Shown here one piece after another: positions 1-36,600 of a stretch of DNA of 64,000 nucleotides. Position numbers and translations under genes: made by a program. The notes below the pieces were generated by a model. It was not told the DNA's origin, searched no databases, and was given only the letters and a program-made list of their open reading frames with translations. This DNA is from Bugula neritina (lineage: Eukaryota; Bryozoa; Gymnolaemata; Cheilostomatida; Bugulidae). Position 1 is the stretch's first letter; the number at the start of each line of letters is the position of its first letter. The stretch is taken from positions 30,926,004-30,990,003 of the forward strand of contig OZ037765.1 of NCBI GenBank assembly GCA_964035545.1. Reading direction: 5' to 3'.

Positions 1-167
1 AGCGATTTGCTGTAACTTACTACTGTAGACTATAGATACAACCTGCAGTAACTTCTCTTGACCATTACAGTAGTTGTATAACTACTACCAACTGTAGTTT
101 TAACTTTGATTTAACATCATTATGCGTTATTGCTATTTTTGTAAATAACTATAGCTGGATGAGCTGT

Positions 168-379
168 AAATTATGACTATTACTAACTGTGGGTTATGAC
201 TATTACTAACTGCAGGTTATGACTATTACTATCTGTAGGTTATGACTATTACTAACTGTGGGTTATGACTATTACTAACTGCAGGTTATGACTATTACTA
301 ACTGCAGGTTATGACTATTACTAACTGCAGGTTATGACTATTACTAACTGCAGGTTATGACTATTACTCACTGCAGGTT
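168..379 (+). repeat. 23-bp minisatellite running into a splice acceptor
   Basis: About nine tandem copies of a 23-bp unit containing TTATGACTATTACTAACTGC. The last copy continues directly into the acceptor and start codon of the first coding exon of the downstream gene (CTGCAG, then GTTATG at 377-382). Most units therefore carry an acceptor-like GCAG/GTTATGACT. Confidence 0.9.
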
Positions 380-1810
380 ATGACTGATGTAAACAAGTAC
401 ATTGAGAGTATTGATGATGAAGAGAAAAGATCTCATCCGTTTGGTGTAACCAATGTTCTACTCAATGGACTAAACGGGAGAAAAAGCAGAAACACGCTGG
501 ATACTGGCAGATCCTTAACCTGGATTTGCTTCTTCTGTCTTGTACTTACTATATGTGGAATCATCATCTACCTCTCAGGTACATACAGTATGCACGCACT
601 TAATATAAGTGGAGTGATTATCTATCCTCAAGTGCATATTGCATACATCTAATTGCAATATCTCAAGGTGCTCATGGGAAAAATATCATTTTTTCCATTC
701 AGCTCTGGTCTCCTCCAACTATTGGTTAAAATTAAGGCTTGGAAAAAGCTGCAATTCAATTTCTTATGCTAGAATTTTCTGTTGGCACATGAACTGCTAA
801 AAATATCTTTTGGCATTTACCTGTTGTTGAAGTAGGTAAATTATTTGTAGCATGAGAGGTTATCTATATAGAAATAACCCAGACTCAAATGTCTACTAAA
901 AGTAAAACTACTTTATCAATGACTGCAATTTACTCTTTTTTTCTATATTTAAGAACGTTGAAAAACATGAATATAATATCTATTTTGTGACAGACAAATA
1001 TAAATTTTGCTGCATTTCACCAAACAGTTCTGGACAATATTTTATTAATTTCAAGTCCAGAATGATAACTTGCAAGATGTTCAGATATCTGCTAATTTTT
1101 CTTTAATTTTCATTAATATTTATCTTTAACTCACCAGTTGCTCGGCCCAGGAATTGCTTTTGCTGTTTTTACTGATATCAGTTGTAAGCACTTATTGCTT
1201 GTTGAAATATTAATCAAGTTTAAAACTCTGTTGATTATATGTTACACAACATTATGATAAATTAAATAAGTGAGTACTTGATGATTTTCTCAAAAGTAAT
1301 TTTAATGGTATTTTTGTAGCCAAAAGTGCGAACAAAACTAAGGATGAGAATTGCAAACTATATAATATCTGTAAAGCGACAGTTCCAAAAAATATGGAGC
1401 TCCTGGAGCCGACTATCAAAACTACACAAAAGACTGAACTTATAGTAAATCAGTATTCAGCAGTAAAGATTTATAATAGCACTACATATGAAAGAGTTAA
1501 AAGAAGCTGGTATCTACGGGTGAGCTAAGAGTCTATGTTACTAGATTTTGCAGTGCTTTTAAAGCATCACGTTTTAACTTTTTTTACTTGTAGACTTTAG
1601 TTGAGTAAAATATGCATGCTGTATATTATAATATTATGCTGTATATACATATATATATTAATCGCTTGTTGGATAATCAGAGAGAAGATGATAACTTAAA
1701 CTGAAATGCTAAGCATTTCATTTGAATGTGAAAAGGTCATGCAGAATTAAATTATATTTATTCTATTTCAGGTTAGCAAACTTATAAAAAGACGGTCTCC
1801 TGCTGATTGA
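377..1810 (+). CDS. Small type II single-pass membrane protein, unknown family
   Basis: Three exons fit together: 377-578 (ATG at 380), 1320-1519 and 1772-1810, with phases 1 and 0 and a TGA at 1808-1810. The product is 145 residues. Residues about 45-66 form one hydrophobic membrane segment (core LTWICFFCLVLTICGIIIYL). The N-terminal part is acidic and has no signal peptide, so a type II topology is inferred. The C-terminal part has N-glycosylation sequons NKT and NST, two nearby cysteines, a furin-type RVKR site and a final KRR. I do not recognise the family. The exon at 377 could be internal, since a good acceptor precedes the ATG, so a further upstream exon outside the window is possible. 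A polyadenylation signal AATAAA lies at 2210-2215. Confidence 0.6.
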
Positions 1811-3345
1811 TCATGTCAAGCAAAGCAAACGAGAGCAAATTGGAGACCAAAAAAGCCTAAATTAGAAAGATGACATAGATTCTGCCATTACACTGCTGTA
1901 CAATTTACACATCATCCTGGGTTTTGACATTAATACAGATCAGAAATTTCATTATCCATGCTCACTAGGGATTATTTGAAATATATCGTCTGCTAATGAT
2001 TTGCAACGGATCTAAATTTAGTTATTGCAAGCTAGTTGTTACCATATGGACAGACCAGTAATACAAATTTGCTAGTCTTACTGAAAAGAAATACAAGAAG
2101 CGTTTTAGGAAATATTATAAACAGTCTAGCATGCAGGAGTACAACAATTTTTAATATTGAAGCTGTCTTTATATGCAACAGTATTTGTACTTTTAAGCAC
2201 CATTTGCAAAATAAATTTCCCCAGTGGTATAGGCCTAGACCACAGGGCATAACATCATAACCTGGTATAGACCACAGGGCATAACATCATAACCTGGTAT
2301 AGACCACAGGGCATAACATCATAACCTGGTATAGACCACAGGGCATAACATCATTGCATATATGTACAACTTATCTCAAAGTAGCCATCATGATCCTACT
2401 CAGTTTTTAAACCAAAAGGACATGCATCAGTTTTAACAAAATACGTGAACAGCATACAAGCTAGCTCAGGTATAACTTTTACCAGTTTCCTAATTACACA
2501 TGTTTGCCACCTTCCTTAGTACGCAGACAGTAATGAACTGATGCAAAATTAAATCAAATTGATTGGAATCACATGATAAATTGAATTATGAATCACTTCA
2601 TTAGGGAGCAGTTGAAATAATTGGGAGTTAGAACTGTAGACTGCAAGCATTTTAAAACTACGATAACCATAACAAAACCACCATTTGAACATTCAACTTC
2701 AATTTTATTTTGTGAATATACTGTAATATAATAGTAAATAGAAAATAATAATAATAAGTAGTGCATTAATTCTAGCAGAGATAAACATAATTTTAGTAAT
2801 TAGAAAAACTTTACTACTTGACAGCAGCCATTGAAGTGAGCAAAGTGAACACTAACAAGCGGGAAGGGCACAGGGAATGAGTGACGTTGTTTGAAAATAA
2901 AAAATGCAAACACAAGAAGGTGGAACGTAAACAGGGGTTGGTATAGTATAACAGAAGGCAACCAGCTATGCACATTACACTCATTCTATTTCTATGTTTA
3001 GCTAAAGAAAACCAGTCCTATTCAAAACCTAAAAACCCAGTAGAGAGCATAATTATAATGAAGTTATTAGTCTAATAAAATAAAATTATAATAAACCCAA
3101 TGCCACAAATGCCCTAACTAAAACAGAGGCTAGAACAGAATGCTTTAACCATGTAGCCATGCATAAAATTACACAAGCATGATTGAATCTCCGGGAGAAC
3201 AAAGTGCAATCTGCAGCAGAAGTTATTGTAGCTGCAGATATACAGCTTGTGAGAACCACTGTAGGTTAGGAATCATAACAATAGACTAATTACTATCCTT
3301 ATTAATGTTGTAAAATATAACTAGAGGCTAACTGAAGCATCTATT
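1811..3345. other. Convergent 3' regions of gene 1 and the myosin gene
   Basis: No coding sequence is supported here. The plus-strand gene has an AATAAA at 2210-2215. The minus-strand myosin gene has its likely signal at 2704-2709 (tttatt on the plus strand), which implies a 3' UTR of about 640 nt. A 32-bp minisatellite lies between the two signals. Confidence 0.5.
2226..2354. repeat. 32-bp minisatellite, about 4 copies
   Basis: Nearly identical tandem copies containing GTATAGACCACAGGGCATAA; the first copy is diverged and partial. It lies just after the likely polyadenylation signal of gene 1. Confidence 0.85.
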
Positions 3346-28361
<25,016 letters not shown>

Positions 28362-31300
28362 CTGCAACCAACGAGTCTCGTAGTCACAACTCATGAGAAC
28401 TTATGAAGACAAGATCTAGCAGCTGATGGTTTATCATGGCTCATTATTCAGCCACATTTTTGACATACTTAATTTTTTTATAAGCTGTGTTACGCAATGT
28501 AAACTCTTCGTGTTCAGTGTCAATGAAGTTAAACAATAAAGAACTAAAATTGTTGGATTCATACAACAATAAAACCATTGTTAGCTTCTTTCAGGATACA
28601 CAATAAATTGCAGGACACACAGCTAATAAAAATCAAAAAACTTTTTTCCAAACTCGAAAAGTTTTTTTCAGTATGCCGCTAAACAGTTGAACAATATTTA
28701 ATGTAGAAATTAGACTTGGTCATCCTGTTAGATTTACTCACACTTGAACAACTTAAACCCCAACAAATACAGACATGCTAGCTTCAAGATATTTTAAAAA
28801 GTTGTTTATGTTAAAATGATAACCACTGTCAACTTGGAAATGATGAGCTTTCAGTGCACTTATTAATTTTTGAATCATCATAACACTGTAGCAGTACACG
28901 TTTCTATTTCCTATTTCAAAACAATGTTCACTGGAGTTAAATGTTTTTATGTGCTGATTGAGACATATGCCAATCAAGTTTAGAACATTAATGTTCGTGA
29001 AACTAGAATTGCATTGGTTTACTAAATAGTTTACTAGGGCATATCTAAACTAATGATTTGCTACATTTATTATCTATTATACTAATAAAGTTTAAAGATT
29101 AAAGTTCTTTATTGTTTTATTCCAAGCTTGTAATAAATCGATTAAGCAAAGAAATTGATTTTTCTAGACTGTAAGTATAACACTGGCAGTATGGGCACAG
29201 GTTATCATTGAAATTAAAAGTATAACTCATTGATTTCTTTTCCAATTTCATCTACATGCCAATAACCTAGTGCTCATTCAGGTTACTAGATTAAATGCAT
29301 ATATAAATGTATAGTAATTATAACCTCTCAACTGAACACAAGAGATCATCTTAATTTAATCTATTAGCAATAGGCCTGGATTAAAAAGAGGATTAATAAT
29401 AATTAAATTTCATTCACTTTTACTGCAACTAAGGTTAGTATAAGACTAAGTACCACAAAGACTCAAAACAATTGTGATAAATATATTATAAAAATCTTAT
29501 TGATAATTGTTTGTGGATTAGTCTAATTTAAATACCACCTGATACTCAGATCGCAGCCAAAACTTTGCAAATTTTACTCAATTTAAACTAATTACCAATT
29601 TTAATTTATTGCACTATTTTTGTAGTTGAAATCCTTAGCAATTTTTTGAAAATAATTAATTAGAATGCTCTAAACTTGTATAGCCTGTCAAATCTAACAA
29701 ATCCATCAGAATTTTATTGATCAATATATAAAAACTACTGCTGCAGTTCAAGCTTTCTTTTAAGTCTTATGACTGTTAAATTGTGAGTTTAACCTATTTA
29801 TTAGCTTACTATCATTGCAACTGATGGCAAGCCTTTGCCTGGTATAAGTATAACTATTTTTAGAGAACACAGGATAGCCACTGTAATGGAATTAGCTTTG
29901 GAATGTCAGTGAATTTGCCTTAGGTCTAAAAATAGCTAAGTAATTTAGTCTTGGAATTATCTCATCTAAGCGGTAGAAAAAAATATTACATAATTAATGA
30001 ATTAAATTCAATTAGTACTGTATACCAGTATAGCAGTAGCTTTAAAATTTAGAGTTATATAGAGTCATAGGAGCTTACTAAAAAAGTTCTCAAAAAACAA
30101 CTAGGTCTCCTGCAAGAAAAATTACTATTTAGATATTTATCATTATTATTACTATTGCCAGTATTGGTATTTGGTAAAGATTTATGCTTCATTACACTCA
30201 TAATACTCATATCATTAAATTTAATATCAGTAACACCAACTCAGAGTAAAACTAAAAGTAAGTAATTTTTGTGACTAAATATATTCAAGTCACAGAAATT
30301 AGTTAATCACACTGCAATTGTAAATCACCGATTTACTTTTAGTAAAACTAAATGTTATAATGTAAACAACTTATTTACTTATATTTATAAGTTATAAGTT
30401 TAGGTTATAAATATAATTATATCATATATCGATATGTATGACTTAGTCTCATAAAACTGAATATAATTAATATCACTTTAAATCAATATTACTTATACTT
30501 ATACACTAGTGACTATTACTATAGCTTTGAACTAATGTTGATGTTATCAACTTTAACTTCAACTTAAAGAGTTACGCTTACAGCTACAGTCTCAGTCATA
30601 TTCATATTGATATTCATTGTGATTGTCACTTACAGTTACTGTTAATAACTGAGTTACTCTAACGGTAACTCTCACTCTGTCTCTTGGTCTTACTCTTGGA
30701 CTTAGCTTAAGCTTTCCAACTAGACTAACTATAACTTTAACTTAGTTAATGGCTAAAATTACCAATCATAATATAATTATTACTAGTTATAATGAGTAGT
30801 TAGATTTAATCATAGTGACTAAAACTGAAAGTAAGACAAAAATTAAAAGTAAAAATGAAATCACATCTATTTCTAATGGCTTAATCACATTCACTTTCAC
30901 TAATCAGTAATATTAATTGTGTCTGTTGACAGCATGAAAAACTACCCGCCTACTGCTAGTAATAACACAATTTAAATTTTAGTTTGTACATGTAGGCGCG
31001 CATACCAGTTCCAAGATAAAGTTAAAATTTGATTCGAGTAAAATGAGTACTTCGCGTCTATTTCCCTCTTGCAGCCACTTTTGAAGTACAGGAATTAATT
31101 TCAATGAAGAACAGCCAATCTGTAGCTTACCGGAATCAGAGCAAGCTGTCACGTGATATCAAGAGCCACGCCTTGAAGAAAATCTGTCAGCTATGTCATA
31201 GAGTTATCTTTCCCTCTATCGTCATTTTTATTTTGGTAACCATTCTCAAATTAATAGTAAAACAGAAGTAAAAACTTTATTTGCAGGCTTTATGTCAGCC

Positions 31301-33227
31301 AAACATCCTGAGATCATAATCAGAACTTCATAATATTGCTTTCTCTGTAAAATTATGTGACCATATAAGCCCATGCCTAGCATTTAACTAATGCATGGCA
31401 GTTAAAATGCATTATACTGGTAAAGAACTATTTTGAAACATTTCATAATTTTACAACATATAATCCATGCTTGTCTTTGAAGTATGTATCAACTGTGATA
31501 TACTGGAGTCAAATTTGTCACCAAAAGATACAATGATTTTAACAATAAATAATTTAGGAATTGTTGAATTTTCTGTTGTGTATTGTTTGTATAAAAGTTC
31601 ACTTCAAAATCTTTTCAGATTTGTAAATTATAATATTTTTAGATATACATTATAGCTCACCATGCAAATTTTATTTATGAAGTTCTCCTGTTCTTATTAG
31701 TAAATTTTTTTGTAGACAAAATAAAGATATATAATTACTATAAACCAAGGCTTGGTAACCCCTGGAGTACAGTTTGAGTTGGATATCCTTGGTTTATGAT
31801 ATAAAAAAGAAGACAACCCTTGACTGTGTTCAAAAAAGCTGACAAGTCACAAATATCACATGGTCTAGACTTTAAACAATTGGCAAAAAGCTAAAACAAA
31901 ACAGGCCCCACTGAGTTGAAATATAATTGATTAAAACAGTACTTTTAGCAAAAACCAATTAAATTTGCAATATTACTCTAGATGCTTTATGTTAGTTGCT
32001 TTAAAAACCAGAAATGTTAATCAATGTTTTTATTACAACAACTTTGTAAATAATAAAATAATTTTTTTTTATTTTGTGTCACTGTGTAAAAATAGAATGA
32101 AACTCATGAATGCTAATGTCCGTGTATTGGCTGCACAATTCTTGCACAACACTGAACATAAAATTACAAGCGAAATGTCTTCAAGCACCAAATTTTGGGC
32201 TTTGACGCATAAATTTAGAGCTGCATTTTTGTAAGTATTTTAAACAGTTTCAAAGAATGTCTAGCATTGTTCAAAGAGCTGCAACATAGTGCCTCGAAAA
32301 ACTTTTTTAAGACATAACTAGCAGATGTGCTATTTATAGTTATTATAGCCAATATAAAACAGTCATGGTTCAGCAATCAGAGGTATTGGTGTCCCACATC
32401 TGTTATAGCACATCAAGAAGAGAGAGATTTAATAATCTTCCTAGAGAATTGCCTGATGTTATTGAAACCAAATAGTTTAGATTTCATTGTTAGAATGCTA
32501 TTAGAGAGATCAAAGTTTCTCCTTTACTTTAGAAACAGTGTTGCCAACACCGTGTGAAGTTAAGTCACTCATTCACTGCTAAGTCAACATAAAACACTTT
32601 ACTCCTAAAGATTTTGGTCATAAACAAATAGGATTTTATTATTTTGATTAGATTTTCAAAATTAGATATTGTGTTTGATAAAAAAGTCCACGTTACATTT
32701 GAATTGAGACTATTTCCCCCCACACAGTATAATATGGAGAGGATAACCCTCTCAACTGGTGAACACACATTTGCTTCAATTACCTGTAAGTCGACTTTCT
32801 AATAATCCATCATTAAACTTAGCAATTATAAGCAGTTGAAATAAAATAAATCTGATGAGTCACCAGCAGCACCTACACAAATATTTCGCATGACAATAAA
32901 TTATAGAAACATGTTTAAACTAGAGGGGGAGTTGTGTATCCTATCAGTGATATTTCTTCTTGAATAGTAACTTTTTAAAGACAAAATATAATTATTTGTT
33001 AGTTAAATATAAGTTATATTACATACTTAGAATCTAGAATATCATCTTATTAGTTTGCTTTGGCAATTTTGTATACAGATTATCAGTATTTTGATGAAAG
33101 CACACTTCTGTCACAGAGAGGGGGTGTTTGACTTTTCAGGCACCAGAATGGAGTAAATTAATTGACTATTTCATGTGAGTTATTGACAAAAAAGAGATAT
33201 GAATACAGATATCTTAAAAATAATGTT
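28362..33227. other. Long AT-rich 5' region between the myosin and TCF20-like genes
   Basis: No coding exon is supported. On the minus strand the region should contain the myosin first intron, non-coding first exon and promoter. A candidate promoter and donor lies near 31131-31155, a cryptic simple-sequence stretch at about 30400-30900, and an 11-bp perfect inverted repeat at 31740-31750 / 31787-31797. Beyond about 31250 I see nothing recognisable up to the TCF20-like 3' end. Confidence 0.5.
31131..31250 (-). promoter_or_regulatory. Candidate myosin promoter and non-coding first exon
   Basis: Reading the minus strand, an E-box CACGTG (31150-31155) is followed by a donor ATTCCG/GTAAGCT (exon end 31131). 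It could splice to the acceptor TTGGTTGCAG before 28361, which starts 64 nt of 5' UTR ahead of the myosin ATG. The area is more GC-rich than its surroundings. No transcription start motif is certain. Confidence 0.3.
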
Positions 33228-33685
33228 TTATTTAGATATAATTATATGATTACATTCATAAATTTACAAACTTCATATAATTTACACAATCATTGCAGAG
33301 AGCAGAAACGTTGGTTATGTATATTAGAGTAGTTTAAAAATAATGATCTTTATACATAGGTAGCGAAATAGAGGAAAATTCTATGCAATAAACAGGCAAA
33401 TGCATAAATTGCTAATGAGCGATTGATGGGAATTAAAATATTTGTGAGTTTGAATACTTATCATTAATCATTACAAATTACATTATTACTACAACAATCA
33501 CGTAGAGTATAGACTCTGAGAAAATGACTAGCATAATTATGGTATTGGAGTTATTACATTTTCAAACCACTGTAAAGGGGACAGACAACTCCGTATGCAC
33601 CACAACTAATGTGAATACAGGCATGGGCAGCAGCTGTTTATCTCTAATACACTTTAAATGGTGGGTGTAGAACCGCAAAGCCTAT

Positions 33686-36600
33686 CTAAATAAGCACAAT
33701 CTTCTTGTCCTGTAAAATAGTAAAATACACTTTATCAAAACAGGATGTTGCAGTGAGATCCTGTAAGATTTAGGTATATTATATTCCCATTATATTCCGA
33801 CTCAGTGCTTATAACACAACTTTGCCACCTCTTTTAAAAAACAGCAACAATTTTAAAACTCAGCTCATTACAAGAGTAGATATTACACCACAATGAGAAC
33901 ATTTCATCATCTTTATACACTAGTAGTACTGCATGACATGCACAACTATTAACTATCATTTAAAACCTAAGGACTATCAAAAGTGCCAGTTCAACAACTG
34001 AAGTGAAGTAGAACTAGCGCCTATGAAATGGCTATAAGCCAGTTATAAAGGTCACATCTGCCAGCTTTAAAGGAGATGACACAATATTTCAAACTCATGA
34101 CAATTGATAGTCACCCAAAAGATACCCACCAAAATATCGACTACAATTGATGCTAGTATGTTACCACATTTATATATCATGATTTATAGAATGTATTTAG
34201 GTATTGGTGAATGGGATGTGGAGACAACTCTAAATATAGTTACACCATAGTTTAGTCACATGACTAACACTCACCTTGTGTTTGGTGCACAGCATAGAGA
34301 AATTCTCTTCATTCAGCAAACATTCTAAAACAGAAATGAAAAAAGAAATACAAAATATCTCCTTTAGCGTATTACACTTTGAACAACATGGATATTTGAG
34401 CACCGACAATTATATTAAAATAGAATTGGTGTTGGAGATGCTTCGGATGTAGGGTATTGATAAAGTAGCTAATTAAAATGATGAACTGTATATAAGCAGT
34501 TTATCTAGTGAAGTAATTAGAAGTAGTTGTATAATGAATGAAGCAGTCTAAGTGATGTAATAACATTATTCAATTACATAGTCTCCCATCTTCAAACATT
34601 AAACAAAGAAAGAGGGGAATCTGCCACCTGCCCACTTTGCATGACTCAGTGATAACTGATCACGTCAAACGATGATCAACAGAGGCAGTTTTTCCTTCCT
34701 ACACTCCTTCTACACACTCTACAGTCTACACTCCTTCTACACACTCTACAGTCTACACTCTCTACATACTCTACACACTCTACAGTCTACACACTCTACA
34801 GTCTACACTTTCTACACACTCTACAGTCTACACTCTCTACAGTCTACACACACTCTAAAACACTATGACTAGCCTAGATGTCACATCATCTTCTGCTGGT
34901 CACACACAGGTTGGAATCAACAACTTTGATACAAGCACCCATAAATAGAAATGTTAACGACCTCATTACACACTCCAACTAATGTATGTGCAGATCTATT
35001 GGGTTTAGCCCTGAATCCAATAGACACTTGTAACATGAGACACCATTTGTTTCTGAAAGAAAGCCAAACAAGCTCCAAACTCAAGCTCCAACCAGAAACA
35101 AGAAACTTGAGCTAAGTGAAAAATGACAACTATGCATGAGTAGGTGCAGCCACGCATTTCAAATGTGCCTTCGAATGCGCAACTCTCAACACTGACTGCA
35201 CTTTCCATTGCAGTGTGTTACACACTTGTGTTAATTGTCAGGCTACAAAAAATCTATGCTAGACTTCAATGTAGAGCTCAAAGTAACAGTCATCTTGGGC
35301 TACCAACATTTCACTACAACTAATTCAATGCACCAGCCCATTCTTAAACCGCAAATAAAAGTTTAAACAAACCCCAAACTCAGCAACAATTACTAGGGAA
35401 TGGAGCTTGACTGGACATATTATACCCTTCCATCATATTAGGTGGAGCATCAAAGAAGTGCAAATGTTGTGCCTGTCACCTTGTGACAGGTTTGCAAAGT
35501 GATAAGTACTGCAACACCTGCCCAAATACACACCTTCGCTCTGCTTGCCAACGCAATATTTCAGGACATGAGCTTACTTATGTTACGTAAGCAACTTAGA
35601 GTAGCTGCCAGCAAACATTACCACAGCTATCAGGGACACACAGCAGCGCCCTATCTGCCTACTTTTCACCCGGCTGTGGAATGTAGGATTTGCCAAGGCA
35701 GTAGAGCGTAGACTTGTTACTAGATGTCAATTAGAAAACTTTATAAATCTAGCGCAGTAATTAATTTACACAACCCAATACTCTAAAAGATGTCATTATC
35801 TTTCTAATGCTTTAATAGCTTGTCTAAAAGCTCCATGGAAACCTCCAACAAAGTGCCACATTTTAAAGAGAAGTAGAGTATATCTATAGAAACAGTGCCA
35901 GCTTCTTTCTAACCAGCAACGTACACTACTGCAGAACACACAAGAGGGTCTCTAGTGAAGTAATTAGCCCTTAGTGCTTGGCTCCCACTGCTAGAGAGCG
36001 TCAAATCATACCATGTATTGTCAGTACAGTCAGAAAGCACTTGGCAGTAAATAGTTTTAACATTACATAATACGTAATGAGCTTCCTTTTGTTGTGATTC
36101 TGTGTCAAAAAATTGTTTTTGGAGGAAATGGAACCAGTTTCCCAGTTTCGTTATCAGTCAGACCATAGCCTTAGGTTTATCAATGTAGCCTAAGTCATAA
36201 ATAAACATTTCTCAAACAAGGGGGTGGTAACACCAGCTTACAATAAGATTGGGATTCTCTAGCGATCTACCGTGCAGCTATGCTGCATATTAGAAACATT
36301 GGTCAACTTGACTTTTACAGATCGATAATTCTTACACTGCTTTACCAGACCAACTCTTGGTAGCGTGATTTGGCTGCTAAAAAGGTTCAGACTGCTGCCA
36401 ATATTTTCCTCATATATTTATCTACACCAACCCTGTAACCGCATACACATTCTACAGCTCACCTACCTGGAATATTAATGACTAGCACCTCAACCAAGAG
36501 ACATAAATCCAAAACAAAAACTTGACCTGTACACACAGCTGCACATATAGAGGGGAAACTGCTATAAGTCAAGAGGTATGCAGTCCCGAAGTATGTCCAG

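Noticed and set aside
31740-31797. Perfect 11-bp inverted repeat (ATAAACCAAGG)
   Set aside because: No target-site duplication or second copy found, so not called as a MITE.
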